This document shows, piece after piece, positions 20,672 to 32,481 of a DNA stretch of 64,000 nucleotides; the first letter of the stretch is position 1; every line of letters begins with the position of its first letter. Under the pieces are notes generated by a model, which was not told the origin of the DNA, did no database searches, and saw only the letters and a program-made list of their open reading frames with translations. The DNA is from Mycobacterium sp. IS-1264. GTDB lineage: Bacteria; Actinomycetota; Actinomycetes; Mycobacteriales; Mycobacteriaceae. The stretch is from positions 106,934 to 170,933 of the forward strand of contig NZ_MBES01000010.1 of NCBI RefSeq assembly GCF_001954195.1. Direction: 5' to 3'. The position numbers were made by a program, and so were the translations under genes.

Positions 20672-22861
20672 ATGACTGATCGCGTGTCGGTGGGCAACTT
20701 GCGCGTCGCCCGAGTGCTCTACGACTTCGTGAACAACGAGGCCCTGCCCGGCACCGATATCGACCCCGACAGCTTCTGGGCCGGCGTGGACAAGGTCGTC
20801 ACCGACCTCACCCCGCAGAATCAGGATTTGCTGCGGCGGCGCGATGAGCTGCAGGCCCAGATCGACAAGTGGCATCGGCACCGCGTCATCGAGCCGATCG
20901 ACGTCGACGCATACCGCGAGTTCCTCGCCGAAATCGGTTATCTGCAGCCCGAACCCGCCGATTTCAGCATCACCACCTCCGGTGTCGACGACGAGATCAC
21001 CACGACCGCTGGCCCGCAGCTGGTCGTGCCGGTGACCAATGCGCGGTTTGCGCTCAACGCGGCCAACGCCCGCTGGGGTTCCCTCTACGACGCCCTCTAC
21101 GGCACCGACGTCATCCCCGAAACCGACGGCGCCGAGCAGGGCACGAGCTACAACAGAATCCGCGGCGACAAGGTGATCGCCTACGCGCGCAGGTTCCTCG
21201 ACGAGGCGGTGCCGCTGTCGTCGGGCTCGTGGGCGGAAGCGACGGGCGTGAGCATCGACGACGGCCAGCTGAAGGTCACCAGCGGCCCGGATTCCACGGG
21301 GTTGGCCCGGCCGGAGCAATTCGTGGGGTACAGCGGCGAACTGGGCTCCCCCGATTGGTCGGTGTTGCTGGTCAACCACGGGCTGCACATCGAGATCCGG
21401 ATCGACCCCGAGTCGCCGATCGGCAAGACCGACGCGGCCGGGATCAAGGACGTGGTCCTCGAGTCGGCGGTGACCACCATCATCGACTTCGAGGACGCCG
21501 TCTCCGCCGTCGATGCCGACGACAAGGTCGCCGCCTACCGCAACTGGCTGGGCCTGAACAAGGGCGACCTGTCCGCGCAGGTCGACAAGGACGGCGAGAC
21601 GTTCACCCGGGTCCTCAACCAGGACCGCCACTACAGCACCCCCGACGGCGGCGAGCTTGTATTGCCCGGGCGCGCACTGCTATTCGTCCGCAACGTCGGG
21701 CACCTGATGACCAACGACGCGATCGTCGACGCCGACGGCAACGAGGTGTACGAGGGCATCATGGACGCGCTGTTCACCGGCGTGAGCGCGATACACGGCC
21801 TCAAGGCCAGCGACGCCAACGGGCCGCTGACGAACAGCCGCACCGGGTCCATCTACATCGTGAAGCCGAAGATGCACGGCCCCGACGAGGTCGCGTTCAC
21901 CGCCGAGCTGTTCAGCCGCGTCGAGGACGTGCTGGGGTTGCCGCAGACCACGCTGAAGGTCGGCGTCATGGACGAGGAGCGGCGCACCACCCTGAACCTG
22001 AAGGCCTGCATCAAGGCCGTCACCGACCGGATCGTTTTTATTAACACCGGTTTCCTGGATCGCACCGGCGACGAGATCCACACCTCGATGGAGGCCGGGC
22101 CCATGGTGCGCAAGGGCACCATGAAGAGCCAACCGTGGATCCTGGGTTACGAGGACAACAACGTCGACACCGGCCTGGCCGCCGGCTTCGCCGGCCACGC
22201 CCAGATCGGCAAGGGCATGTGGACCATGACCGAGCTGATGGCCGACATGGTCGAGCAGAAAATCGGCCAACCCCGCGCCGGGGCCAGCACGGCCTGGGTG
22301 CCCTCGCCCACCGCGGCCACCCTGCACGCGCTGCACTACCACAAGGTCGACGTCATCGAGGTGCAGAAGGAACTGGCCGGCAAGAAGCGCACCGACATCG
22401 ACCAGTTGCTGACCATTCCGCTGGCCAAGGAGCTGGCCTGGGCGCCCGAGGAGATCCGCGAGGAGGTCGACAACAACTGCCAGTCCATCCTGGGCTACGT
22501 GGTGCGCTGGATCGACCAGGGCGTCGGGTCGTCGAAGGTTCCCGACATCCACAACGTGGCGCTCATGGAGGACCGCGCCACGCTGCGCATCTCCAGCCAG
22601 CTGCTGGCCAACTGGCTGCGCCACGGCGTGATCACCGAAGAGGACGTCCGGGCCGGCCTGGAACGCATGGCCCCGATGGTGGACCAGCAGAACGCCGGGG
22701 ACGCGGCCTATCAGCCGATGGCGCCGAACTTCGACGACAACATCGCCTTCCAGGCCGCGCAGGAGCTGATCCTGGCCGGAGGGCAGCAGCCCAACGGTTA
22801 CACGGAGCCGATCCTGCACCGGCGTCGGCGGGAATTCAAAGCCCGCGCGGCAGGCGGCTGA
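20672..22861 (+). CDS. glcB: Malate synthase G
   Basis: A 729-residue cytosolic enzyme condensing glyoxylate with acetyl-CoA to malate, the second step of the glyoxylate shunt needed for growth on fatty acids. Diagnostic stretches are [16 protein letters not shown] (Mg-proximal acidic residues), [17 protein letters not shown] and the C-terminal catalytic region [16 protein letters not shown] containing the conserved Asp. ATG 20672 follows GGAGGAGAAAC; the upstream in-frame ATG at 20648 would place the binding site inside the gene. The 290-bp gap before it holds a TCCGCCC/GGGCGGA inverted repeat (20531-20553) of unknown role. Confidence 0.95.
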   Translation: MTDRVSVGNLRVARVLYDFVNNEALPGTDIDPDSFWAGVDKVVTDLTPQNQDLLRRRDELQAQIDKWHRHRVIEPIDVDAYREFLAEIGYLQPEPADFSITTSGVDDEITTTAGPQLVVPVTNARFALNAANARWGSLYDALYGTDVIPETDGAEQGTSYNRIRGDKVIAYARRFLDEAVPLSSGSWAEATGVSIDDGQLKVTSGPDSTGLARPEQFVGYSGELGSPDWSVLLVNHGLHIEIRIDPESPIGKTDAAGIKDVVLESAVTTIIDFEDAVSAVDADDKVAAYRNWLGLNKGDLSAQVDKDGETFTRVLNQDRHYSTPDGGELVLPGRALLFVRNVGHLMTNDAIVDADGNEVYEGIMDALFTGVSAIHGLKASDANGPLTNSRTGSIYIVKPKMHGPDEVAFTAELFSRVEDVLGLPQTTLKVGVMDEERRTTLNLKACIKAVTDRIVFINTGFLDRTGDEIHTSMEAGPMVRKGTMKSQPWILGYEDNNVDTGLAAGFAGHAQIGKGMWTMTELMADMVEQKIGQPRAGASTAWVPSPTAATLHALHYHKVDVIEVQKELAGKKRTDIDQLLTIPLAKELAWAPEEIREEVDNNCQSILGYVVRWIDQGVGSSKVPDIHNVALMEDRATLRISSQLLANWLRHGVITEEDVRAGLERMAPMVDQQNAGDAAYQPMAPNFDDNIAFQAAQELILAGGQQPNGYTEPILHRRRREFKARAAGG

Positions 22862-22912
22862 GTCCACAACAGGGTCATGTGATGGTTCGACGGAAAGGCG
22901 GCGCGCACCGGC

Positions 22913-25066
22913 ATGGGTAGGCACAGTTTGCCCGACCCCGAAGACTCCGGCGACGAGCCCGTCGACGATTACGTTGCCGACGATCTGTACGCCGATGATC
23001 TGGAAACCGGCGAGGACAGCGGCCGTCATCTGAGGCCGGGCCAGGAAACTGACACGCCGGGCGGCTTCAGCGACTACCGCCGCTACCGGGACGCGGGTCA
23101 CTACGCCGACGAGGAGTACTTCGGCGCCGCCGAGGACGACTACGCCGAGGATGACTACGCCGAAGAGGAATTCGCGGACGAAGGGCATGCCTACCCCGCG
23201 GACGAGGCGGATGCCTACCCCGCGGACGACGCCTTCGCCGTCGATCCCGCCGGCGAGTACCCGGATTTTCCGCCCCCAACGGCGAGCGCGGAGCGATCGG
23301 ATCCGCCGACCGGCGGCCACCGCGGACTCGGCGACTGGCGCGGCGGTCACCGCAGCGCCGGCGGGCGACGCGGGGTCAGCATCGGCGTCATCATCGCCCT
23401 CGTCGCCGTCGTGGTGGTGGTGGGCACCGTGATCCTGTGGAGCTTCTTCGGCGACGTGTTGTCCCACCGCTCGCACACGGCCGCCGCACGCTGCGTCGGA
23501 GGCAAGGAGACGGTCGCCGTCGTCGTCGACCCGTCGCTGGCCGATCCGGTGCAGCAGTTCGCGGATAGCTACAACTCGACGGCGGGTCCGGTCGGTGACC
23601 ACTGCATGCAGGTCAGTGTCAAACCCGCCGGCTCCGACGCGGTCGTCGCCGGCTTCGTCGGCAAATGGCCGGCCGAACTGGGCGGCCAGCCGGCGTTGTG
23701 GATCCCGGCCAGCTCCGTGTCGGCGGCGCGGCTCTCCGCGGCCGCGGGCCAGAAAACGATCAGCGACAGCCGGTCGCTGGTGAGCTCGCCGGTGATGCTC
23801 GCCGTGCGGCCCGAGCTCCAGCCGGCCCTGGCCAATCAAAGCTGGGCGACGCTGCCCGGCCTGCAAACCAATCCGAACTCGTTGGCGGGCCTGAACCTGC
23901 CCGCGTGGGGATCGCTGCGGCTGGCCTTGCCGACCAACGGCAACAGCGACGCCGCCTACCTCGCCGGCGAGGCGGTGGCGGCCGCTTCGGCGCCCGCCGG
24001 CGCACCCGCGATCCAGGGCACCGCCGCCCTGCGCAGCCTGACCAGCGCCCAACCGAAATTGGCGGACAACTCGCTGACGGAGGCGATGAACACGCTGCTC
24101 AAGCCGGGTGACCCGGCGTCCGCGCCGGTGCACGCCGTCGTCACCACCGAGCAGCAGCTGTTCCAGCGCGGCCAGTCGCTGCCGGACGCCAAGAACGCGC
24201 TGGGTTCCTGGCTACCGCCCGGGCCGGCGGCCGTCGCCGACTACCCCACCGTGTTGCTCAGCGGCTCGTGGCTCACGCACGAACAGAGCTCGGCGGCCAG
24301 CGAGTTCACCCACTTCATGCGCAGGCCCGAGCAACTCGCGAAGCTGGCCAAGGCCGGCTTCCGGGTCAACGGCGTCAAGCCGCCGGCCAGCGCGGTGACC
24401 GGTTTCCCCGCGCTGCCTTCCACGCTGTCGGTGGGCGATGATTCGCTGCGCGCCACGCTGGCCGACGCCATGGCCGCGCCGTCGAGCGGCTTGGCCGCGA
24501 CGATCATGCTCGACCAGTCGATGCCCAGCGAGGAGGGCGGAAAGTCGCGGCTGGCCAACGTGATCGGCGCGCTGAGCGACCGGATCAAGGCGCTGCCGCC
24601 CACCGCCGTCGTGGGCCTGTGGACTTTCGACGGGCGCGAGGGCCGATCGGAGGTTGCGGCCGGGCCGCTGTCCGACCCGGTCAACGGCCAGCCCCGCTCG
24701 GCCGCGCTGACCGCGGCGCTGGACAAGCAATCCGCATCGGCCGGCGGTGCGGTGTCGTTCACCACACTGCGCATGCTCTACCAGGAGATGCAAGCCAAAT
24801 ATGTTGCCGGACAACCCAATTCGATACTAGTGATCACGGCGGGGCCGCACACGGACCAATCCCTGGACGGCGCGGGGCTGCAGAATTTCATCCGCACCGG
24901 CGCCGACCCGGCAAAACCGATCGCGGTCAACGTCATCGACTTCGGCGCGGACCCCGACCGTGCGACGTGGGAAGCCGTCGCCCAGCTCAGCGGCGGCAGC
25001 TACCAGAACCTTTCGACGTCGAGCTCCCCGGACCTCGCCACGGCGATCACCCAATACCTGGGCTAG
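22913..25066 (+). CDS. Membrane-anchored solute-binding/vWA-domain protein, Rv1836c-like
   Basis: A 717-residue protein. Residues 1-125 are a strongly acidic, Asp/Glu/Tyr-rich cytoplasmic arm with repeats such as EDDYAEDDYAEEEFADE and AYPADEADAYPADD. One membrane helix (GVIIALVAVVVVVGTVILW) lies at about 158-178. The outer part begins like an extracellular substrate-binding domain and ends in a von Willebrand A-like domain (ATIMLDQSMPSEEG to the C-terminus). The canonical MIDAS DxSxS is altered here to DQSMPS. The function is unknown; vWA domains usually mediate metal-dependent protein contacts. The Rv1835c and lipZ genes that follow in Mtb are missing here. Confidence 0.8.
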   Translation: MGRHSLPDPEDSGDEPVDDYVADDLYADDLETGEDSGRHLRPGQETDTPGGFSDYRRYRDAGHYADEEYFGAAEDDYAEDDYAEEEFADEGHAYPADEADAYPADDAFAVDPAGEYPDFPPPTASAERSDPPTGGHRGLGDWRGGHRSAGGRRGVSIGVIIALVAVVVVVGTVILWSFFGDVLSHRSHTAAARCVGGKETVAVVVDPSLADPVQQFADSYNSTAGPVGDHCMQVSVKPAGSDAVVAGFVGKWPAELGGQPALWIPASSVSAARLSAAAGQKTISDSRSLVSSPVMLAVRPELQPALANQSWATLPGLQTNPNSLAGLNLPAWGSLRLALPTNGNSDAAYLAGEAVAAASAPAGAPAIQGTAALRSLTSAQPKLADNSLTEAMNTLLKPGDPASAPVHAVVTTEQQLFQRGQSLPDAKNALGSWLPPGPAAVADYPTVLLSGSWLTHEQSSAASEFTHFMRRPEQLAKLAKAGFRVNGVKPPASAVTGFPALPSTLSVGDDSLRATLADAMAAPSSGLAATIMLDQSMPSEEGGKSRLANVIGALSDRIKALPPTAVVGLWTFDGREGRSEVAAGPLSDPVNGQPRSAALTAALDKQSASAGGAVSFTTLRMLYQEMQAKYVAGQPNSILVITAGPHTDQSLDGAGLQNFIRTGADPAKPIAVNVIDFGADPDRATWEAVAQLSGGSYQNLSTSSSPDLATAITQYLG

Positions 25067-25139
25067 CGCTACCAATCTCTGACCCTCGGAGATGTCATAG
25101 TGCGGGCATACGATCGGGAGCGCCATCGGAGGAGGGGTA

Positions 25140-26000
25140 ATGCGCATCGATTTCACGCCCGACCCACAGCTGTACCCGTTTGAGTCGCGCTGGTTCGACA
25201 GCTCGCGCGGCCGCATGCACTACGTGGACGAGGGGGCCGGGCCACCGATCCTGTTCTGCCACGGCAACCCGACCTGGAGCTTCCTGTACCGCGACATCAT
25301 CGTCGCGCTGCGCGACCGCTTCCGTTGCATCGCACCGGATTACCTCGGTTTCGGGCTCTCGGATCGGCCGGAGGGATTCGGCTACAAAATCGACGAGCAC
25401 GCACGGGTCGTCGGCGAATTCGTCGACCACCTCGGCCTGGACGGGTACGTGAGCATGGGCCAGGACTGGGGCGGGCCTATCAGCATGGCCGTCGCGGTCG
25501 AACGCGCCGACCGGGTGCGCGGGGTGGTGCTGGGCAACACCTGGTTCTGGCCGGCGGAAACCTTCGCGACGAAGGCTTTCAGCAGGGTCATGGGCAGTCC
25601 GCCGATGCAATACGCGATCTTGCGGCACAACTTCTTCGTCGAGCGGCTGATCCCGGCGGGAACGGCGCGACGACCCAGCGACGCCGTGATGGCGCACTAC
25701 CGCGGCGTGCAGCCCAGCGCCGAGGCGCGAAAAGGCGTTGCCGAGATGCCCAAGCAGATCCTGGCCGCCCACCCGCTGCTGGGACGGCTTGCCGCGGAGG
25801 TGCCGGCCAAGCTAGGCGCCAAGCCCGCACTGCTGGTGTGGGGCATGAAGGACGTCGCGTTTCCGCCGGGCCCGAACATCCCGCGGATGCGGGCGACTTT
25901 CCCCGACCACGTCCTAGTCGAGCTGCCCGACGCCAAGCATTACATCCAGGAGGACGAGCCCGAACGAATCGCCGCGGCAATCGCCGACCGATTCGGCTAG
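25140..26000 (+). CDS. dmbC: Haloalkane dehalogenase-like alpha/beta hydrolase, Rv1833c/DmbC type
   Basis: A 286-residue alpha/beta hydrolase, the same length I recall for Rv1833c. It has the oxyanion segment [12 protein letters not shown] near residue 40, the nucleophile elbow MGQDWGGP with Asp near 109, a halide-binding Trp next to it, and the catalytic His in [12 protein letters not shown] near 272. Related DmbC hydrolyses haloalkanes to alcohols; the natural substrate in mycobacteria is unknown. GGAGGAG precedes the ATG. Its TAG stop interlocks with the gcvP stop in a CTAG shared by the two strands. Confidence 0.87.
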   Translation: MRIDFTPDPQLYPFESRWFDSSRGRMHYVDEGAGPPILFCHGNPTWSFLYRDIIVALRDRFRCIAPDYLGFGLSDRPEGFGYKIDEHARVVGEFVDHLGLDGYVSMGQDWGGPISMAVAVERADRVRGVVLGNTWFWPAETFATKAFSRVMGSPPMQYAILRHNFFVERLIPAGTARRPSDAVMAHYRGVQPSAEARKGVAEMPKQILAAHPLLGRLAAEVPAKLGAKPALLVWGMKDVAFPPGPNIPRMRATFPDHVLVELPDAKHYIQEDEPERIAAAIADRFG

Positions 26001-28831
26001 ACGAAAGCCTCCACCGGCGGGCAGGAGCAGACCAGGTTGCGGTCGCCGTAGGCGCCATCGATGCGACGCACCGGGGGCCACACCTTGGGCCGGAATGCCT
26101 TGCCGAGCGGGTAAGCGGCCTGTTCGCGGGTGTACGGATGATCCCAGTCGGACACCACCAGGCACTCGGCGGTGTGGGGGGCGCCCCGCAACGGGTTGTC
26201 GTCCACGGACCACTCCCCCTTGCCGACCCGGTCGATCTCGCGGCGGATGGCGATCATGGCCTCGCAGAAGGCGTCGACTTCGGTCAGGCTCTCACTCTCG
26301 GTTGGCTCCACCATCAGCGTGCCGGCCACCGGGAAGCTCATGGTGGGCGCGTGGAAACCGTAGTCCGCCAATCGTTTTGCGACATCGTCGACGGTGACGC
26401 CGGTCGACTTGGTGATGCCGCGCAGGTCCAGGATGCATTCGTGGGCGACCATGCCGTTCTCGCCGGTGTAGAGCACCGGGAAGTACTCGTCGAGCCGCCG
26501 GGCGATGTAGTTGGCCGACGCGATGGCGGTCAGCGACGCCGCCCGCAATCCGTCGGCGCCCATCATCCGGATGTACGCCCACGTGATCGGCAGGATCGAG
26601 GCCGACCCGTACGGCGCCGACGAAACCGGCCGGCCGCCAGGTAGTTCGGGCGCGTAGGGGTGACCGGGCAGGTACTTGGCCAGGTGCGAGCGCGCCGCCA
26701 CCGGCCCGACGCCGGGCCCGCCGCCGCCGTGCGGGATGCAGAACGTCTTGTGCAGGTTCAGGTGGCTGATGTCGCCGCCGAATTTGCCCGGCCGCGCCAG
26801 GCCGACCAGCGCGTTGAGGTTGGCGCCGTCGATGTACACCTGGCCGCCGGCGTCGTGCACGGCCGCGCAGATGTCCGCGATGTCGTGCTCGTACACGCCG
26901 TGGGTCGACGGGTAGGTGATCATCAGCGCCGCCAGCCGGTCCGCGTGCTCGGCGACCTTCGCGCGCAGGTCGTCGAGGTCGACGTCGCCGTTGTCGCGGC
27001 AGGCCACCACCGCCACCCGCAGCCCGGCCAATGCCGCCGACGCGGCGTTGGTGCCGTGCGCGCTGGACGGGATCAGGCAGATGTCGCGGTGCGGTTCGCC
27101 GCGGTCGGCGTGGTAGTCGTGAATCGCCAACAGGCCGGCGTACTCGCCCTGCGAGCCGGCGTTGGGCTGCAGCGAGACCGCGTCGTAGCCGGTGATCTGC
27201 ACCAGCCAGCTCTCCAGGTCGGCGATGAGACGCCGCAATCCCGCGCTGTCGGATGGCGGGGCGAACGGATGCAGCCGAGCGAATTCCGGCCAGGTGACCG
27301 GCTCCATCTCGGCGGCGGCGTTGAGTTTCATCGTGCAGGATCCGAGCGGAATCATGCTGCGGTCCAACGCAATATCCTTGTCGGCCAGCATGCGCAGATA
27401 GCGCATCATCGCCGTCTCGGTGCGGTATTGCGTGAACGCGGGGTGGGTGAGGAACCCCGAGGTGCGGGTCGCGATGTCGGCGCGTGCCGGCTCGGCGGCC
27501 TGAACCCCGAACGCGTCCAGCACAATCGCGACATGCTCGGCGGTGGTGGCCTCGTCGCAGGCCACCGACACGTGGTCGGCGTCGACGCGCCACAGGTTGA
27601 TGCCCTTGGCTTTGGCCGCGGCGATCACCGCGTCGGCGCGCCCGGGAACGCGTGCCAGCACGGTGTCGAAGTACTTGTCGTGCACCAGCGCCGTGTTGGC
27701 TGCCGAGCCCAACCCGGCGGCGATCGCCTCGGCGTGGCCATGCACCCGCCGCGCGATCTCGGTCAGGCCGTCGGCGCCGTGGTAGCTGGCGTACATGGCG
27801 GCCATCACCGCCAGCAGCACCTGGGCGGTGCAGATGTTGCTGGTCGCCTTGTCCCGGCGGATGTGCTGTTCGCGGGTCTGCAGCGCGAGCCGGTAGGCCG
27901 GGGATCCGTCGGCGTCCACCGACACCCCGACCAGCCGGCCCGGCAGCTGGCGGGCGTGCTTGGCGTGCACGGCCAGATATCCGGCGTGTGGACCGCCGAA
28001 TCCCATTGGGACACCGAATCTTTGGGTGGTGCCGAACGCGACGTCGGCCCCGATCTCACCGGGCGGCGTGATCAACGTGAGGGCCAACAGGTCGGCGCCG
28101 ACGGCGACCAGCGCGCTGCGGTCGTGCGCCTCCTGGGCCAAAGCCGACCAGTCCGTGATCCGGCCGCTGGCACCCGGGAGCTGGGCGATCACACCGAAGA
28201 ATTCGCCGTCGGGCAGGCCATCGCGCAGGTCGGCGGTCACGATCTCGATGCCCAGCGGCTTGGCTCGGGTGCTCAGCACCGCGGCGGTCTGGGCGAAGAC
28301 GTCGACGTCGACGGCCAGCCGGTTGGCCGCGCCACGAGCGGCCCGATGCAACAACGTCATCGCCTCGGCGGCCGCGGTGCCCTCGTCGAGCATCGACGCG
28401 TTGGCAACCTCGAGGCCGGTGAGGTCGGCGACCATGGTCTGGAAGTTCAGCAGCGCTTCGAGCCGGCCCTGGCTGATCTCGGGCTGATACGGCGTGTAGG
28501 CCGTGTACCACGCGGGGTTCTCCATGATGTTGCGCAGCAGCACCGGCGGCGTCAGCGTGTCGTAGTAGCCCTGCCCGATCATCGACACCGCGACGGTGTT
28601 GGCGTCGGCCAGCGCCCGCAGCTCGCTCAGCGCCTCGGCCTCGCTCGCGGCCGGCGGCAACGCGTCCAGACCCGGCGCGCCGCCGTCGGCAAGCTTGTCG
28701 AGAATGCCGGTCGGGACCGCTTTGGCCGCCAGCTCGTCGAGCGAGTCGACACCGATGACGGCGAGCATGGCCGCGACGGCCGGGCTATCGGGGCCGATGT
28801 GCCGGGCGGCGAACGTTGACTGGTCGGACAC
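25997..28831 (-). CDS. gcvP: Glycine dehydrogenase (decarboxylating), glycine cleavage P protein
   Basis: A 944-residue PLP enzyme (also named gcvB) that decarboxylates glycine and passes the aminomethyl group to lipoyl-GcvH. The catalytic lysine motif [17 protein letters not shown] lies in the C-terminal half; the N-terminus [14 protein letters not shown] is typical. GTG 28831 is chosen because it begins this conserved sequence and follows AGGAG. The frame stays open to 29059 through the riboswitch, so an ATG-only caller would add about 76 spurious residues. Expression should rise with glycine via the upstream tandem aptamers. gcvH is encoded nearby but apart. Confidence 0.95.
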   Translation of the reverse strand: MSDQSTFAARHIGPDSPAVAAMLAVIGVDSLDELAAKAVPTGILDKLADGGAPGLDALPPAASEAEALSELRALADANTVAVSMIGQGYYDTLTPPVLLRNIMENPAWYTAYTPYQPEISQGRLEALLNFQTMVADLTGLEVANASMLDEGTAAAEAMTLLHRAARGAANRLAVDVDVFAQTAAVLSTRAKPLGIEIVTADLRDGLPDGEFFGVIAQLPGASGRITDWSALAQEAHDRSALVAVGADLLALTLITPPGEIGADVAFGTTQRFGVPMGFGGPHAGYLAVHAKHARQLPGRLVGVSVDADGSPAYRLALQTREQHIRRDKATSNICTAQVLLAVMAAMYASYHGADGLTEIARRVHGHAEAIAAGLGSAANTALVHDKYFDTVLARVPGRADAVIAAAKAKGINLWRVDADHVSVACDEATTAEHVAIVLDAFGVQAAEPARADIATRTSGFLTHPAFTQYRTETAMMRYLRMLADKDIALDRSMIPLGSCTMKLNAAAEMEPVTWPEFARLHPFAPPSDSAGLRRLIADLESWLVQITGYDAVSLQPNAGSQGEYAGLLAIHDYHADRGEPHRDICLIPSSAHGTNAASAALAGLRVAVVACRDNGDVDLDDLRAKVAEHADRLAALMITYPSTHGVYEHDIADICAAVHDAGGQVYIDGANLNALVGLARPGKFGGDISHLNLHKTFCIPHGGGGPGVGPVAARSHLAKYLPGHPYAPELPGGRPVSSAPYGSASILPITWAYIRMMGADGLRAASLTAIASANYIARRLDEYFPVLYTGENGMVAHECILDLRGITKSTGVTVDDVAKRLADYGFHAPTMSFPVAGTLMVEPTESESLTEVDAFCEAMIAIRREIDRVGKGEWSVDDNPLRGAPHTAECLVVSDWDHPYTREQAAYPLGKAFRPKVWPPVRRIDGAYGDRNLVCSCPPVEAFV

Positions 28832-28864
28832 TGGCGAACTCCTGACAGGGCAGAGGGACGAGCG

Positions 28865-29085
28865 GCCCTCTCCCTCTGTCTTCACCCGGTCGCCGGGTGC
28901 CTGAGAGATTCGGCGCCGGTGCGCTCGGCGCCTTTCCCCATCGGCGGGTGCGACCGCTGCCGGTCGCACCGCTTTCCAGAGGCATCGTTGTCTTGCGCGG
29001 TCCGGGTGCCTGAGAGGTTGACGGAGAGGTGTTGCTCCTTCGGCGTCCGTGACTGGCAATCACGGAACTCTCCCGCGCGAGGGCG
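28865..29085 (-). promoter_or_regulatory. Tandem glycine riboswitch upstream of gcvP
   Basis: Read on the minus strand, the leader contains two gcvT-type aptamers. The first shows GGGAGAGTTCC, CCGAAGGAGCAA, CTCTCAGGCACCCGGACCG and CTGGAAAG. The second shows GATGGGGAAAG and CTCTCAGGCACC. This is the classical cooperative two-aptamer arrangement that senses glycine and turns on glycine cleavage. It ends about 35 nt before the gcvP GTG. An M. avium-group gcvP leader of this kind is expected, though I could not run a covariance model. Confidence 0.9.
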
Positions 29086-29137
29086 ATGCGTGCCCCAGCT
29101 TACTCGGCCGCCCCCAATTACCCGCGAGCGCGCGGTG

Positions 29138-29764
<627 letters not shown>

Positions 29765-30076
29765 GGTTCGTTCCTCTCGCCGATCGCGCTCGTTTACTAG
29801 CTGCGTTCGCAGGCTGCCTCCGCAGCCATGTTTGCTCAGGCCCGAGTGCTAGAGAGCTTACGCTTTCCGACAGCCGCCGCGCCTTAGTCGTAGTCAAAGT
29901 ATGGCCGCCGCAGGGGTGAGTCGGCGCGCTATCCGCCAGGCGTGTCGACATCGCGGGCGCAGATGAGATGCATCCGTGATATCGCCGTCCACCCTAGTGG
30001 CCGCCCGCGCGGATTGCCCGGACCGCCGACGGAACGCCGCTACCTGCGGCTTCCCGAACCCGATGGGATAGCCAGC
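29765..30076. other. Intergenic gap of 312 bp, no gene seen
   Basis: This stretch between the Rv1830- and Rv1829-type genes has no ORF with coding character and no recognisable RNA motif. It must contain the promoter for the MerR gene. A minus-strand TTGACT occurs at about 29894-29899, but I see no well-spaced -10. Confidence 0.5.
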
Positions 30077-30571
30077 TTAGGTGGCCTTGAAATCGTCGGG
30101 CGACACGCTGTCGAGGAACTCCTTGAATTTCTCCACCTCGTCTTCGCGCACGGCGGTGTTGGGTTCCTCGTCGCTCTCGTCGGGGATCAGCAGACCGGCC
30201 TGGGCGAGCACCGCCTCCTCGACGTAGATCGGAACGCCGACCCGCAGCGCGATCGCCACCGAATCCGAGGGGCGCGCCGACACCGTGATATTGCGGTCGA
30301 AGACCAGGTCAGCGTAGAAAGTGCCCTCCTGCAGATCGACGATCCGCACCTCTTTCAGCGAATGCCCAAGCGCCGCAATGAGATCCCTGATGAGATCGTG
30401 CGTCAGCGGCCGGGGTGGTTCCACGCCTTGCTGTTCGAGCGCAATGGCGGCCGCCTCGGACTGGCCGATCCAGATCGGCAGATAGCGGTCACCGTTGGCC
30501 TCGCGCAGCAAGAGCACCGGCTGGTTCTGCGGCTGCTCCACGCGAATGCCGACAACACGAACTTCGCCCAT
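30077..30571 (-). CDS. Bifunctional nuclease-domain protein (DUF151), Rv1829-like
   Basis: A 164-residue single-domain BFN protein: MGEVRVVGIRVEQPQNQPVL opens the domain, with YLPIWIGQSEAAAIALEQQG and RPSDSVAIALRVGVPIYVEE as conserved blocks and an acidic C-terminus. Family members have DNase/RNase activity or fold-related roles. An in-frame ATG 12 codons upstream is possible, but ATG 30571 after GGAGGGCAG gives the usual family start. It sits among MerR regulators in a run conserved across mycobacteria. Confidence 0.88.
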   Translation of the reverse strand: MGEVRVVGIRVEQPQNQPVLLLREANGDRYLPIWIGQSEAAAIALEQQGVEPPRPLTHDLIRDLIAALGHSLKEVRIVDLQEGTFYADLVFDRNITVSARPSDSVAIALRVGVPIYVEEAVLAQAGLLIPDESDEEPNTAVREDEVEKFKEFLDSVSPDDFKAT

Positions 30572-30630
30572 CTGTGTCTGCCCTCCGCACATGCACCCGA
30601 ACGCCAAGCTATCGAACGAAAGTCTAGTCC

Positions 30631-31386
30631 TCAGCGATGCAGAACGTCGCGAACGGCAGACTTGATCAGCGAGGTATGCAAAGTGATAGCGAGCGCCGCG
30701 ACCTCACGCGCCAGGTCGTCGGCGCGATCGAGAGCGCCGGCCTTGCCGGCTTTGACTACCGGCCCGGCGATTTGGGCGATCAGATCGGACTGCCGGTCGG
30801 CCGCCGACCGGAAGGCGCGCAGATGCCGCGGCTCGACGCCGTAGTCGGCCAGGGCGCGTGCGCACTGCAGGATCACCACCGCGTGCTCGTCGAACAGCCC
30901 GCCCGGACCGGTGGTGATCACCCCGGCCTTGAGCAGCGCGGTCAGCAGCCCCTCGTCCACACCGGATCGTTCCAGGAGCTCTTCGCGACTCAACCGGATG
31001 CGGGTGGGCGCCACGGCGGCCGGATCGGACCCGGCCTCGCCGCCGGCGGAACCGGGATCGCTGCCGGCGACCGAGACCAATCGCGGTACGCCGTAAGGCG
31101 ATCCGAACGGCGGCAGCTCGCCGTCGGGCTGCGCGTCCAGCTGCGACCTGATCACCTTCAGCGGCAGGTAATGATCCCGCTGAGCGGTAAGGATGAAGCG
31201 CAGCCGGGCACAGTCGTACGCGGTGAACCTGCGGTATCCGGAGGCAGCACGCTGCGGCGTCACCAGTCCCTCGGCCTCCAAGAAGCGAATCTTGGAGATC
31301 GTGACATCGGGGAAATCCGGCCTCAACAGTTCGAGGACCGCCCCGATCGACATCCCGGCCAGCGCCGGGCTATCGGGTGCGCTCAC
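30631..31386 (-). CDS. MerR-family transcriptional regulator, Rv1828-like
   Basis: A 251-residue MerR-type regulator. The HTH ([20 protein letters not shown] followed by [20 protein letters not shown]) is at residues 13-60. A long C-terminal domain lacks Cys clusters, so a metal ligand is unlikely. GTG 31386 overlaps the garA stop by one base (TAGTG), indicating coupling with garA. The conserved pair suggests a role linked to the GarA carbon/nitrogen switch, but no target is known from the sequence. Confidence 0.87.
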   Translation of the reverse strand: MSAPDSPALAGMSIGAVLELLRPDFPDVTISKIRFLEAEGLVTPQRAASGYRRFTAYDCARLRFILTAQRDHYLPLKVIRSQLDAQPDGELPPFGSPYGVPRLVSVAGSDPGSAGGEAGSDPAAVAPTRIRLSREELLERSGVDEGLLTALLKAGVITTGPGGLFDEHAVVILQCARALADYGVEPRHLRAFRSAADRQSDLIAQIAGPVVKAGKAGALDRADDLAREVAALAITLHTSLIKSAVRDVLHR

Positions 31387-31871
31387 TAGCCTGAAGATCC
31401 TCCCTCGTCGTCGCCCTGCTTGGGTCCGGTCAAAAACACCAGACGGAACTTCCCGATCTGCACCTCGTCACCGTTCGCCAGTACCGCCGAATCCACCGGC
31501 TCGCGGTTGACGTAGGTGCCGTTGAGGCTACCAACATCGACGACCTGGAAGTCGTTGCCTTCCAACCTGAATTCGGCGTGGCGCCGGCTCACGGTGACGT
31601 CATCGAGGAAGATGTCGCTGTCAGGATGCCGGCCGGCTGACGTGATGGCCTGGTCGAGCAGGAAGCGTGAGCCGGCGTTCGGTCCCCGTTTGACGACCAG
31701 CAGAGCCGAGCCCGCGGGCAGACCTTCGACGCCGGATACCGCGCTCTCGGTTCCCGCTTGCGCGGGAGCGTCCAGTTCGTTGAGGAAGTCGGCACGGAAA
31801 ACGGAAGTCGTCTCCACGGTGACTTCGTCAGCGTTCTGGTCCTGCTCTTTCCCTGAGTCCATGTCCGTCAC
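31386..31871 (-). CDS. garA: FHA-domain regulator GarA
   Basis: A 161-residue protein. The N-terminal phosphorylation motif TVETTSVF (residues about 18-25) is the PknB/PknG target pair of threonines. The FHA domain follows at about 55-150 with [21 protein letters not shown] and GSLNGTYVN, the pThr-binding Arg, Ser and Asn. In mycobacteria unphosphorylated GarA inhibits alpha-ketoglutarate decarboxylase and NAD-glutamate dehydrogenase and activates glutamate synthase; phosphorylation makes it bind itself. The start is GTG. It lies downstream of gcvH by 186 bp. Confidence 0.95.
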   Translation of the reverse strand: MTDMDSGKEQDQNADEVTVETTSVFRADFLNELDAPAQAGTESAVSGVEGLPAGSALLVVKRGPNAGSRFLLDQAITSAGRHPDSDIFLDDVTVSRRHAEFRLEGNDFQVVDVGSLNGTYVNREPVDSAVLANGDEVQIGKFRLVFLTGPKQGDDEGGSSG

Positions 31872-32057
31872 GCGCTGCTCCTCACTGGCCGCTGTGGCGT
31901 TGTCTGACCGGGCCGCTCGGCCGGCTCCCCACTAGGCGCTTTGCCTCGTACTGCCGATAACTGCGTTCTCATTGTGATCCGTTTGACCGTACCGCGCACC
32001 GGTCGGCGATGTCCCCACGGCTGCGCGATCGAAAGGCTGCAGGGACATTAGCAATCG

Positions 32058-32456
32058 TCATTCGGTCAGTGTGCCGCGGTAGGCCTCGGCGTCAAGGAGT
32101 GTGGCGAGGGCCGACTCGAGCCCGGCGGCGTCGGAAACCTGCACATCCACCAGCCAGCCGGCGCCATACGGGTCGGAGTTGACCAGTTGCGGACTGCCGT
32201 CCAGATCGGCGTTGACGGCGGTGACCCTGCCCGACACGGGCGCGTAGAGGTCCGACACCGATTTCGTCGATTCCACTTCGCCGAAGGATTCGCCGGCGAC
32301 CAGCTCGGCCCCGACGTCGGGAAGCTGAACGAAGACGACGTCGCCGAGTGCCGACTGGGCGAAGTCGGTGATCCCGATCCGCGCGGTGTCTTCCCCGCTG
32401 CGGCGAACCCACTCGTGTTCGGCGGTGTAGTGCAGCTCGGCCGGGATATCGCTCAC
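32058..32456 (-). CDS. gcvH: Glycine cleavage system H protein
   Basis: A 132-residue lipoyl carrier that shuttles aminomethyl from GcvP to GcvT. The lipoylation motif [18 protein letters not shown] carries the modified Lys near residue 66. Length and ends are normal. The GTG start follows the DUF881 gene by 25 bp, so it is probably part of the pgsA2-to-gcvH transcript rather than under the glycine riboswitch that precedes gcvP. Confidence 0.95.
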   Translation of the reverse strand: MSDIPAELHYTAEHEWVRRSGEDTARIGITDFAQSALGDVVFVQLPDVGAELVAGESFGEVESTKSVSDLYAPVSGRVTAVNADLDGSPQLVNSDPYGAGWLVDVQVSDAAGLESALATLLDAEAYRGTLTE

Positions 32457-32481
32457 GGTGTTCCTGTTCTGGTCGGTGTGC

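Noticed and set aside
21680..24133. 817-codon minus-strand frame across glcB and the vWA gene
   Set aside because: It spans two well-recognised genes and their gap on the opposite strand; composition is typical of an antisense shadow.
26660..28819. 719-codon plus-strand frame opposite gcvP
   Set aside because: Shadow of gcvP; no domain or ribosome site.
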